Shown here piece by piece: positions 14,724 to 20,603 of a stretch of 20,603 bases of DNA. The translations under genes were made by a program, and so were the position numbers. This DNA comes from Piscirickettsiaceae bacterium. GTDB taxonomy: Bacteria > Pseudomonadota > Gammaproteobacteria > Nitrosococcales > Methylophagaceae. Where the stretch lies: NCBI GenBank assembly GCA_018646825.1, contig JABGUA010000026.1, positions 1-20,603 on the forward strand, given 5' to 3'. The notes beneath the pieces are model-generated. The model was not told the DNA's origin, searched no databases, and saw nothing but the letters and a program-made list of their open reading frames with translations. Each line of letters begins with the position of its first letter. Position 1 is the stretch's first letter.

Positions 14724-16388
14724 TTAACGCTTGTTAAAGCTAGAGAAGAGTAGAAAGCCACCCCAGATACCTAAGCCCCAGCTCAGTATAGGAATGCCTG
14801 CGAGATGAAAAGCGCTATAGCCTTCCATCCCTGCAATAACAGCAGCACCAATCACAAATGCAGAACCAGTAATAGCGGTAAGGTTGCGTTGACTCGCACG
14901 ACGAATTTCTTGTTGTATCTTATCTAAATCTTTAGGTGAAAGCTGCATATTGAGCTTGCCTTCTTGTGCTTTCACACTGAAGTCATGGAGTAAGCGGGGC
15001 AAAGCTGGCAAGGTATGGATCCAGTTTGGCGCTTCTTTTTGCAGCGTTTTTATGGCGGCACCAACACTCATTCGCTCTTTCATCCATTGCTCAAGGATAG
15101 GTTTGGCTGTTTGCCATAGATCCAAGTCGGGATAAAGTTGACGGCCTAAACCCTCAATATTAAGCAAGGTTTTTTGAAGTAAGACGAGTTGTGGTTGTAC
15201 TTCCATATTAAATCGGCGAGCAGTTTGAAACAGACGAAGCAAGAGCTGGCCGAAGGAAATCTCTTTGAGCGGTTTTGCAAAGATAGGCTCACAGACACTG
15301 CGAATGGCAGACTCGAATTCATCTAAACGGGTGTCAGCGGGTACCCAGCCAGATTCGATATGTAATTCAGCAACACGCTGATAATCATGATTAAAAAAGG
15401 CCAAGAAATTATCAGCCAGATAACGCTGGTCATCATGGGCGAGCGTACCCATAATGCCAAAATCGATCGCTACATATTTTGGGTTTTCAGGATCCGTTGC
15501 ATCAACCATGATATTACCGGGATGCATATCAGCATGGAAAAAGCTGTGCTTAAATATTTGGGTAAAAAAGATTTCAACGCCGATTTCAGCTAAACGCTCA
15601 AGGTTGACATTAGCTGCTTTCAAAGCATCAATATCACCAATTGGAATACCATAAACGCGTTCTTGTACTAAGAGCTTGGGTTTAGTGAGCTGCCAATTAA
15701 TATCGGGAACATAAAGTAAATCAGTGCCTTCAAAATTCCGTTTTAATTGAGAAGCGGAAGCGGCTTCACGTAACATATCGAGCTCATCAAACAAATTTTT
15801 CTCGAGCTCAGCAACGACTTCGGTTGGGCGTAGCCGCTTGCCTTCAGACCAGTAGCGTTCAGCCAAACCAGCAATGGTATAGAGCAGGCCGACATCATGT
15901 TTAATGGTCTTTTCAATGTTAGGGCGAACTAGTTTGAGAATGACGTCACTACCATCAACTAATTGCGCTGCATGCACTTGTGCAATAGAGGCTGAAGCCA
16001 AAGGGTGTTCATCAATATGGGCAAAGTAGTGATCAATTGATTCCTGGCCGTAGGTTTGCTGGATTAGGGCCAATGCCTCCTCATTACTAAAAGGGGCAAC
16101 TTGATCTTGTAACTTAACCAGTGCTCCTGCGATGTCATGAGGTAGTAGGTCCCGGCGTGTTGATAATAATTGGCCAAATTTAACGAAGATAGGACCTAAT
16201 TCTTGTAGCGCTAAGCGGATTCGTTCACCACGGGGAATTTTATTACTGTGTGTCAAACGGTAAGGAGACAGGTAACTTAAATAACGTAGCGGGCGAATTA
16301 AATGTGTTGCTTGGATAATGTCATCCAAACGGTGTTTAGATAACACATGATTAATTTGGAGCAAGCGAAAGAACTGTTGTAATTTCAT
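14724..16388 (-). CDS. ubiB: Ubiquinone biosynthesis atypical kinase/ATPase UbiB
   Basis: An ABC1/ADCK-family protein needed for ubiquinone synthesis; it is thought to act as an ATPase that helps extract or organise lipid intermediates. The 554-residue protein shows the KxGQ signature (KFGQ, 70-73), the Ala-rich ASASIAQVHAA loop (131-141) that replaces the usual glycine-rich loop, Lys152 in VILKLVRP, HADMHPGN (285-292) and DFG (309-311). Two C-terminal membrane helices (about 505-550: ITGSAFVIGAAVIAGM and IPILSWGLGIWGGFLLF) anchor it to the inner membrane. It overlaps ubiJ by 4 bp (ATGA). Confidence 0.97.
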   Translation of the reverse strand: MKLQQFFRLLQINHVLSKHRLDDIIQATHLIRPLRYLSYLSPYRLTHSNKIPRGERIRLALQELGPIFVKFGQLLSTRRDLLPHDIAGALVKLQDQVAPFSNEEALALIQQTYGQESIDHYFAHIDEHPLASASIAQVHAAQLVDGSDVILKLVRPNIEKTIKHDVGLLYTIAGLAERYWSEGKRLRPTEVVAELEKNLFDELDMLREAASASQLKRNFEGTDLLYVPDINWQLTKPKLLVQERVYGIPIGDIDALKAANVNLERLAEIGVEIFFTQIFKHSFFHADMHPGNIMVDATDPENPKYVAIDFGIMGTLAHDDQRYLADNFLAFFNHDYQRVAELHIESGWVPADTRLDEFESAIRSVCEPIFAKPLKEISFGQLLLRLFQTARRFNMEVQPQLVLLQKTLLNIEGLGRQLYPDLDLWQTAKPILEQWMKERMSVGAAIKTLQKEAPNWIHTLPALPRLLHDFSVKAQEGKLNMQLSPKDLDKIQQEIRRASQRNLTAITGSAFVIGAAVIAGMEGYSAFHLAGIPILSWGLGIWGGFLLFSSFNKR

Positions 16389-16978
16389 GATCGTGCCTTT
16401 TTGAGCCTAGCGATTCGGGCTTCTATACGATCAGTGTCAGCGCGTAGCGTATCGACAGCAGACAAGAATTCATTGACCTGAGATTGATCAGGCAAGATTA
16501 AAGATTCTTCTTTTAAATAGTCAGAAATATTCAACTGCATGGATTGATGACTGTCTTTTGCCCAACGGCCAAATTGCCTAAGTCCATGGGCAATAGGATA
16601 AGCTAAGGTATCTCCGGTATAACGTGCGAGTTGGGCTTCCCAGTCGAAATCAAACCCTTCTAGTAGATCGCGTAACTGTTTCGCGAATTGAACATCGCCA
16701 TGAATATCAATATCAGCAGAAAACAAACTATCAGGATCGCTGCCTAATTTTGCCAAGGTGAGTGCTTTTCCGGTGATGGTTAAATCAGCATCAGATTCGC
16801 TATCCAATGATAGGGCCAACTTTTCTTGCAAAAAAGTAATGTGGATAATCTTATCAAAATCACTGATTTCAATGGCAATACAGCGTTGATCAAATTGAGT
16901 CAGTTTTGTTCGAGATTCAGGGTCATGTGCCAAAGCAGCATTTAACGCGATCTCAAAAGGAGTTAACAATCCAGACAT
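16385..16978 (-). CDS. ubiJ: Ubiquinone biosynthesis accessory factor UbiJ (SCP2 domain)
   Basis: A lipid-binding accessory protein of the soluble Ubi complex that carries out later ubiquinone steps. It has 197 residues. The N-terminal ~110 residues form an SCP2-like domain (LNAALAHDPESRTKL, CIAIEISDF, ADLTITGKALTLAKL, DIDIHGDVQFAKQLRDLL, WEAQLARYTGDTLAY). The C-terminal part is helical and charged and ends in a short coiled-coil-like RADTDRIEARIARLKKARS. The order ubiE-ubiJ-ubiB is conserved in gammaproteobacteria, which supports the call. It starts 3 bp after the ubiE stop and overlaps ubiB by 4 bp. Confidence 0.94.
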   Translation of the reverse strand: MSGLLTPFEIALNAALAHDPESRTKLTQFDQRCIAIEISDFDKIIHITFLQEKLALSLDSESDADLTITGKALTLAKLGSDPDSLFSADIDIHGDVQFAKQLRDLLEGFDFDWEAQLARYTGDTLAYPIAHGLRQFGRWAKDSHQSMQLNISDYLKEESLILPDQSQVNEFLSAVDTLRADTDRIEARIARLKKARS

Positions 16979-16981
16979 GGC

Positions 16982-17728
16982 TTAAAATTTATAGCCGTTA
17001 TGTAGGGCAACAATACCTGCTGTCATATTATGGTAATCACAGCGTTCGAATCCCGCATCGATCATCATTTTTTTCATTGATTCTTGATCGGGATGCATAC
17101 GGATAGATTCTGCTAAATAACGGTAGCTGTCTTCATCATTTGAAACCAGCTTCCCAATTTTAGGCAATAGTTTGAACGAGTAAAAATCATAAACAGGCGA
17201 AAACCATTCTGCTGGCTTTGAGAACTCTAAGACTAATAATTGGCCACCGGGCTTTAAGATGCGATACATTGATCGTAGCGCTTTGTCTTTATCAGTCACA
17301 TTACGTAAGCCAAACGCAATAGTAATACAATCAAAACTGTTATCAGGAAAAGGCAAGGCCTCGGCATTTGCTTGGACATATTCAATATTGCCAACAGCAC
17401 CTGCGTCAGTTAAACGGTCACGACCGACATTCAGCATGCTCGCATTGATATCAGCTAAAATAACTTGACCTGTGCTGCCGACCATTTTTGAGAATTTAAG
17501 GGCTAAATCACCAGTACCACCAGCGATATCAAGCACTTTAGATCCTCGACGAACGCCACTGGTATTCAGCGTGAAACGCTTCCACAAGCGATGTACCCCC
17601 ATCGACATTAAATCATTCATCACGTCATAGCGCTGAGCGACGGAATGAAACACCCCGGCAACGTGCGAAGCCTTGTCCTCTACAGGGACTTCTTTATAGC
17701 CAAAATGGGTGGTATCTTTATTATCCAA
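16982..17728 (-). CDS. ubiE: Demethylmenaquinone/ubiquinone C-methyltransferase UbiE
   Basis: SAM-dependent C-methylation in ubiquinone (and, where present, menaquinone) synthesis. The 248-residue class I methyltransferase has FHSVAQRYDVMNDLMSMGVHRLWKR near the N-terminus, SAM motif I VLDIAGGTGD (65-74), NAEALPFPDNSFD and AFGLRNVTDKDKAL, then EFSKP and a C-terminal GIVALHNGYKF. The start is TTG at 17728: AAGG overlapping the upstream stop gives an 8-nt spacing, and DNKDTTHFGYKEV matches family N-termini, whereas the next ATG would cut into the conserved region. The SD shared with the DUF971 stop codon implies coupling. Confidence 0.96.
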   Translation of the reverse strand: MDNKDTTHFGYKEVPVEDKASHVAGVFHSVAQRYDVMNDLMSMGVHRLWKRFTLNTSGVRRGSKVLDIAGGTGDLALKFSKMVGSTGQVILADINASMLNVGRDRLTDAGAVGNIEYVQANAEALPFPDNSFDCITIAFGLRNVTDKDKALRSMYRILKPGGQLLVLEFSKPAEWFSPVYDFYSFKLLPKIGKLVSNDEDSYRYLAESIRMHPDQESMKKMMIDAGFERCDYHNMTAGIVALHNGYKF

Positions 17729-17738
17729 AACAGTGACC

Positions 17739-18098
17739 TTATTGTTGTCGTTGATGACCGGCTTGTACCAAACGGCTGAGATAATGTTCCCAGCGCGGGG
17801 CTTGTTCAGTCGCTAATGTATACAAATAATCCCAAGTGAACAAACCGGTATTATGGCCATCATCGAAAAAAATCTTTAAAGCATAGTGACCAACAGGCTC
17901 CAATTGGTCAATACCAACCAGCTCTTTATTGATTTGTAATACTTCTTGGCCTGGACCATGGCCTTGTACTTCAGCTGATGGGGACGAGACTCTTAAATAC
18001 TCTGCGGGTAAGTTATAAGCGTGTTCCCCGTAGACTAGTTCAAGCGATTTAGACTGCTTATGCAAAATAATATTACTGGGCGGCGAATGATTAGCCAT
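17739..18098 (-). CDS. DUF971 (gamma-butyrobetaine hydroxylase N-terminal-like) protein
   Basis: A 119-residue single-domain DUF971 protein, the domain also found at the N-terminus of gamma-butyrobetaine hydroxylase. The typical pattern is seen: IILHKQSKSLELVYGEHAY, LPAEYLRVSSPSAEV, VGHYALKIFFDDGHNTGLFTWDYLYTL. Only the small domain is present; no dioxygenase domain follows. Genes of this kind are often found between hslU and ubiE in gammaproteobacteria. A role in Fe-S or ubiquinone-related processes has been suggested by such neighbourhoods, but none can be shown here. It lies 23 bp after hslU and 10 bp before ubiE. Confidence 0.9.
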   Translation of the reverse strand: MANHSPPSNIILHKQSKSLELVYGEHAYNLPAEYLRVSSPSAEVQGHGPGQEVLQINKELVGIDQLEPVGHYALKIFFDDGHNTGLFTWDYLYTLATEQAPRWEHYLSRLVQAGHQRQQ

Positions 18099-18121
18099 AA
18101 AATCTAAAATCCTTAACTGAG

Positions 18122-19444
18122 TTACAGAATATAACGTGAGAGGTCTTCGTCTTGGACTAAATTGGACAACTGTTTGTTAACATAATCAGCATCAATGATG
18201 ATGTCACGCTGACCATCATCTGAAGTACTGTAAGACAAGTCTTCAAGCAGTTTTTCTAATAAAGTGTGTAAACGGCGTGCACCAATATTCTCAGTTTGTT
18301 CATTCACTTGGCAGGCCAATTCAGCAATTTGTTTTAAACCGTCTTCAGAAAAAGACAACTGAGTATCTTCCGTCGATAACAAGGCAATATATTGCTCAGT
18401 TAGAGAGGCATCTGGTTCAGTCAAAATACGAACAAAATCATTGGCGCCAAGGGCATCTAGTTCAACACGGATAGGTAACCGGCCTTGAAGCTCAGGAATA
18501 AGATCGGAGGGCTTACTCAAATGAAACGCGCCGGATGCAATAAACAAAATATGGTCCGTTTTTAACATGCCATATTTTGTCGACACCGTACTGCCCTCAA
18601 CTAAAGGCAATAAGTCACGTTGTACGCCGGCACGAGAGACATCGGCGCCGCCACTACCCCCTTCACTACGTTGCGTGATTTTATCGATTTCATCCAAGAA
18701 CACGATACCGTTTTGTTCGACAGCATCGATGACTTGGGCTTTTAAATCTTCTTCGTTAATTAATTTAGCGGCTTCTTCTTCTATTAATAAGCGTTGTGCT
18801 TTGCCAACAAGTAGCTTTCGGGTTGCCTTACGAGAAGAGCCCACGTTTTGGAACATCTCTTGGAGCTGGCTGGTCATTTCTTCCATGCCCGGTGGGGTCA
18901 TGATCTCAACGCCGACATTAGGTGAGCTCAATTCCAATTCAATCTCTCGATCATCCAATTTGCCTTCACGCAGCATTTTACGAAAGCGCTGGCGGGTATT
19001 TGAGTCATTGTCATCTTCAATATCACGTGCTGGCGTGAGTAACGCATCTAAGATACGTTCTTCTGCTGCATCTTCAGCAGCCACTTCTACAGCTTTAACG
19101 GCTTGGTCTCGTAACATCTTCATGGCCATTTCAGCCAAATCACGAATGATAGATTCAACATCACGACCGACATAACCGACTTCAGTGAATTTTGTTGCTT
19201 CTATTTTTATAAAAGGTGCATTGGCTAATTTTGCTAGCCGGCGAGCAATCTCGGTCTTTCCTACACCGGTAGGACCGATCATTAAAATATTCTTGGGTGT
19301 GATTTCATGTTGTAATTCGGCCGATAACTGTTTCCGGCGCCAGCGATTACGTAAGGCAATAGCCACGGCGCGTTTAGCGGCCTGTTGACCAATAATATGT
19401 TTATCTAATTCTTCAACAATTTGTTTTGGAGTTAATGCTTGCAT
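18122..19444 (-). CDS. hslU: ATP-dependent protease ATPase subunit HslU
   Basis: The AAA+ unfoldase ring that feeds substrates into HslV. The 440-residue length is typical. Visible motifs are Walker A GPTGVGKT (57-64), the pore loop GYVGRD (90-95), the family-specific intermediate (I) domain (about 110-245, with PPGMEEMTSQLQ), Walker B IVFLDEIDK (247-255), sensor regions in the C-terminal part (GARRLHTLLEKLLEDLSY) and the terminal LSRYIL, which inserts into HslV to activate it. It starts 7 bp after the hslV stop, forming the hslVU operon head of the minus-strand run. Confidence 0.98.
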   Translation of the reverse strand: MQALTPKQIVEELDKHIIGQQAAKRAVAIALRNRWRRKQLSAELQHEITPKNILMIGPTGVGKTEIARRLAKLANAPFIKIEATKFTEVGYVGRDVESIIRDLAEMAMKMLRDQAVKAVEVAAEDAAEERILDALLTPARDIEDDNDSNTRQRFRKMLREGKLDDREIELELSSPNVGVEIMTPPGMEEMTSQLQEMFQNVGSSRKATRKLLVGKAQRLLIEEEAAKLINEEDLKAQVIDAVEQNGIVFLDEIDKITQRSEGGSGGADVSRAGVQRDLLPLVEGSTVSTKYGMLKTDHILFIASGAFHLSKPSDLIPELQGRLPIRVELDALGANDFVRILTEPDASLTEQYIALLSTEDTQLSFSEDGLKQIAELACQVNEQTENIGARRLHTLLEKLLEDLSYSTSDDGQRDIIIDADYVNKQLSNLVQDEDLSRYIL

Positions 19445-19451
19445 AACGTGA

Positions 19452-19997
19452 TTAAGACTCGTCTTCTAAGGTTTCAATAGTAAGGTTTCGATTGGTATAG
19501 ATACAAATATCAGCAGCAATATTGAGGCCTTTCTCAACAATCTCTTTCGCGCTCAAATCTGTATTCTCCATTAAAGCAATGGCGGCAGATTGGGCGAATG
19601 GGCCACCTGAACCGATAGCCATCAAGCCATGTTCCGGTTCAATCACGTCACCATTACCAGTAATAATGAGTGACGTTTCTTGATCGGCAACGGCCAGTAA
19701 AGCTTCTAAACGGCGCATCATGCGATCAGTACGCCAATCTTTGGCCAACTCCAAAGCACTACGAGTCAAATTGCCTTGATGTTTTTCGAGCTTGGCTTCA
19801 AATCGTTCGAACAAGGTAAAGGCATCAGCCGTACCGCCGGCAAAACCAGCGATAACCTTATCATTATATAGGCGGCGAACTTTACGAGCATTGCCCTTCA
19901 TGACAGTGTTGCCAAGGCTGACTTGACCATCACCACCAATAACAACTTGGCCATTACGGCGATATGAAAGGATAGTAGTACCGCGGTACTGCTCCAT
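19452..19997 (-). CDS. hslV: ATP-dependent protease peptidase subunit HslV
   Basis: The proteasome-like threonine peptidase of the HslUV complex. It has 181 residues. The catalytic threonine is predicted to be Thr7 in RGTTILS, exposed after removal of a six-residue propeptide (MEQYRG); E. coli HslV has only Met before this threonine, while extended forms are common in other proteobacteria. Other motifs are VIGGDGQVSLGNTVMK, KVIAGFAGGTADAFTLFE, ELAKDWRTDR, AIGSGGPFA and DICIYTN. A good ribosome site (AGGAGTG) precedes the ATG. A -10-like TATACT lies about 60 bp upstream without a good -35; I could not find a convincing heat-shock promoter. Confidence 0.98.
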   Translation of the reverse strand: MEQYRGTTILSYRRNGQVVIGGDGQVSLGNTVMKGNARKVRRLYNDKVIAGFAGGTADAFTLFERFEAKLEKHQGNLTRSALELAKDWRTDRMMRRLEALLAVADQETSLIITGNGDVIEPEHGLMAIGSGGPFAQSAAIALMENTDLSAKEIVEKGLNIAADICIYTNRNLTIETLEDES

Positions 19998-20085
19998 GAA
20001 TACACTCCTGAGAATAAAATAGTTAAGCTGAATATAACGTCGGGAGATAGTATACTATGCGCTGTTTTCGCGCGCAGTGATAATT

Positions 20086-20140
20086 AATCAAAACAAAGTA
20101 AGCTCTGGGAATAAGCCCAGTATGAAGATTTGTTTTGATT
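20086..20140. repeat. Nested inverted repeat between hslV and the tRNA operon
   Basis: Perfect 12-bp outer arms (AATCAAAACAAA at 20086-20097 and TTTGTTTTGATT at 20129-20140) enclose a nearly concentric 5-bp inner stem, CTGGG (20105-20109) and CCCAG (20116-20120). No T-tract follows on either strand, so it is not an ordinary terminator. It ends 12 bp before the -35 of the tRNA promoter. Confidence 0.85.
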
Positions 20141-20152
20141 ACAGTTTAGTTG

Positions 20153-20181
20153 TTGACACAACGGTCTCTTTTGCGAATAAT
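20153..20181 (+). promoter_or_regulatory. Promoter of the tRNA-tuf operon
   Basis: A consensus -35 TTGACA (20153-20158) and a near-consensus -10 AATAAT (20176-20181) with 17-bp spacing, about 13 bp before the first base of tRNA-Tyr. Confidence 0.75.
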
Positions 20182-20194
20182 GTCCTGTTTTCGT

Positions 20195-20279
20195 GGAGGG
20201 GTTCCCGAGTGGCCAAAGGGATCAGACTGTAAATCTGACGGCTCCGCCTTCGGAGGTTCGAATCCTCCCCCCTCCACCA
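20195..20279 (+). tRNA. tRNA-Tyr (anticodon GTA)
   Basis: An 85-nt class II tRNA. The acceptor stem GGAGGGG pairs with CCCCTCC, the discriminator is A and CCA is encoded. The anticodon GTA is at 20229-20231 in loop CTGTAAA; the long variable arm (around GGCTCCGCCTTCGGA) and the TTCGAAT T-loop are present. First of three tRNAs before tuf. Confidence 0.97.
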
Positions 20280-20313
20280 TGAAACTATAGATAAGGTTAA
20301 GAAAGAGTTATTT

Positions 20314-20387
20314 GCGGGTGTAGTTCAATGGTAGAACTCCAGCCTTCCAAGCTGATCACGTGGGTTCGATTCCCATCACCCGCTCCA
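20314..20387 (+). tRNA. tRNA-Gly (anticodon TCC)
   Basis: A 74-nt tRNA with acceptor GCGGGTG/CACCCGC, discriminator T, encoded CCA and anticodon TCC at 20346-20348 in loop CTTCCAA. The outermost anticodon-stem pair is a C-A mismatch. It lies 34 bp after tRNA-Tyr. Confidence 0.96.
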
Positions 20388-20405
20388 TAATTTGTTTGGA
20401 ATAAG

Positions 20406-20481
20406 GCCCGCATAGCTCAGTCGGTAGAGCGCATCCATGGTAAGGATGAGGTCATCAGTTCGATTCTGATTGTGGGCTCCA
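20406..20481 (+). tRNA. tRNA-Thr (anticodon GGT)
   Basis: A 76-nt tRNA with acceptor GCCCGCA/TGTGGGC (one G-T wobble), discriminator T and encoded CCA. The anticodon GGT is at 20439-20441 in loop ATGGTAA, between stems CATCC and GGATG. Position 32 is A where a pyrimidine is usual. It is the last tRNA before tuf. Confidence 0.96.
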
Positions 20482-20511
20482 TACTGAACCTTATTTGAAT
20501 TATTTGATTAG

Positions 20512-20535
20512 GACAGGGATTTTTCTGTCTTTTTT
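20512..20535 (+). terminator. Weak hairpin with T-tract between tRNA-Thr and tuf
   Basis: GACAG and CTGTC form a 5-bp stem with an 8-nt loop, directly followed by six T. The stem is short for an efficient terminator, so it may act as a partial attenuator or RNA-processing point that sets tRNA versus tuf output. Confidence 0.3.
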
Positions 20536-20578
20536 GTTTTTGTTATAACTTGATAATATTGACGGGGAGACTCTGGTC

Positions 20579-20603
20579 ATGTCTAAAGAAAAATTTGAAA
20601 GAA
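20579..20603 (+). CDS. tuf: Elongation factor Tu, 5' end only
   Basis: The first eight codons (MSKEKFER) match the invariant start of bacterial EF-Tu, the GTPase that delivers aminoacyl-tRNA to the ribosome. GGGGAG lies 9 bp upstream as ribosome site. Its place right after tRNA-Tyr, tRNA-Gly and tRNA-Thr is the classic tufB arrangement, which supports the call despite the short fragment; the gene runs off the window. Confidence 0.9.

Noticed and set aside
18567..19175. 202-codon plus-strand frame opposite hslU
   Set aside because: Ser/Arg-rich translation with no motifs, fully antisense to a highly conserved gene; a shadow frame.
20041..20140. Heat-shock (sigma-32) promoter for hslVU on the minus strand
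   Set aside because: CTTCAT and CCCAG-like words occur, but the spacing is too short and the CCCCAT box is poor; the CCCAG is better explained by the inverted repeat.
1..20603. CRISPR arrays, insertion sequences, phage genes, toxin-antitoxin pairs
   Set aside because: No regularly spaced repeats, transposase or integrase motifs, or typical paired small genes were seen on either strand.

Overview
The window is a stretch of gammaproteobacterial chromosome with moderate to low GC. This is supported by the gene orders tgt-yajC-secD-secF, hslV-hslU-DUF971-ubiE-ubiJ-ubiB and tRNA-Tyr/Gly/Thr-tuf, and by NsrR and Hmp proteins close to those of enterics. A formate-tetrahydrofolate ligase, a flagellin fragment and the overall composition would fit a marine methylotroph such as Methylophaga or a relative. 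That placement is inference only. Almost every base is accounted for, and no gene-free stretch exceeds about 220 bp.

Layout. At 1-348 lies the 3' end of a reading frame whose first ~36 codons look like the C-terminal part of flagellin and whose remainder looks like the C-terminal end of a methyl-accepting chemotaxis protein (MCP). Next come pyrF (minus strand) and, divergent from it, the tgt-yajC-secD-secF run (1180-5560). That run ends at a near-ideal bidirectional terminator (5569-5617), shared with a convergent 72-codon gene of unknown function. From 6063 to 9765 are mpl, ubiX (4-nt overlap) and fhs. From 9896 to 11963 is a less conserved stretch: a patatin-like lipase whose start lies in a 14-bp tandem duplication, two small membrane proteins, and a YbiI-type zinc-finger protein.

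The nitric-oxide response cluster is at 12002-13921. It holds nsrR (minus) divergent from hmp (plus), two NsrR-like operator palindromes in the intergenic region, and a small NrtS-type nitrate/nitrite transporter gene starting one base after hmp. A simple model is that NO inactivates the Fe-S repressor NsrR, Hmp oxidises NO to nitrate, and NrtS moves nitrate or nitrite across the membrane.

From 19997 down to 13918 a long minus-strand run encodes HslV and HslU (ATP-dependent protease), a DUF971 protein, UbiE, UbiJ and UbiB (ubiquinone synthesis) and the co-chaperone DjlA. With UbiX, four ubiquinone-pathway proteins are encoded here. The right end carries a strong promoter, tRNA-Tyr(GTA), tRNA-Gly(TCC) and tRNA-Thr(GGT), and the first codons of tuf (EF-Tu).

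I did not find a clearly new multi-gene system. The observations most worth checking are the flagellin/MCP junction at the left edge, the hmp-nrtS unit with paired operators, the duplicated patatin start, the nested inverted repeat between hslV and the tRNA operon, and the 72-residue orphan protein.
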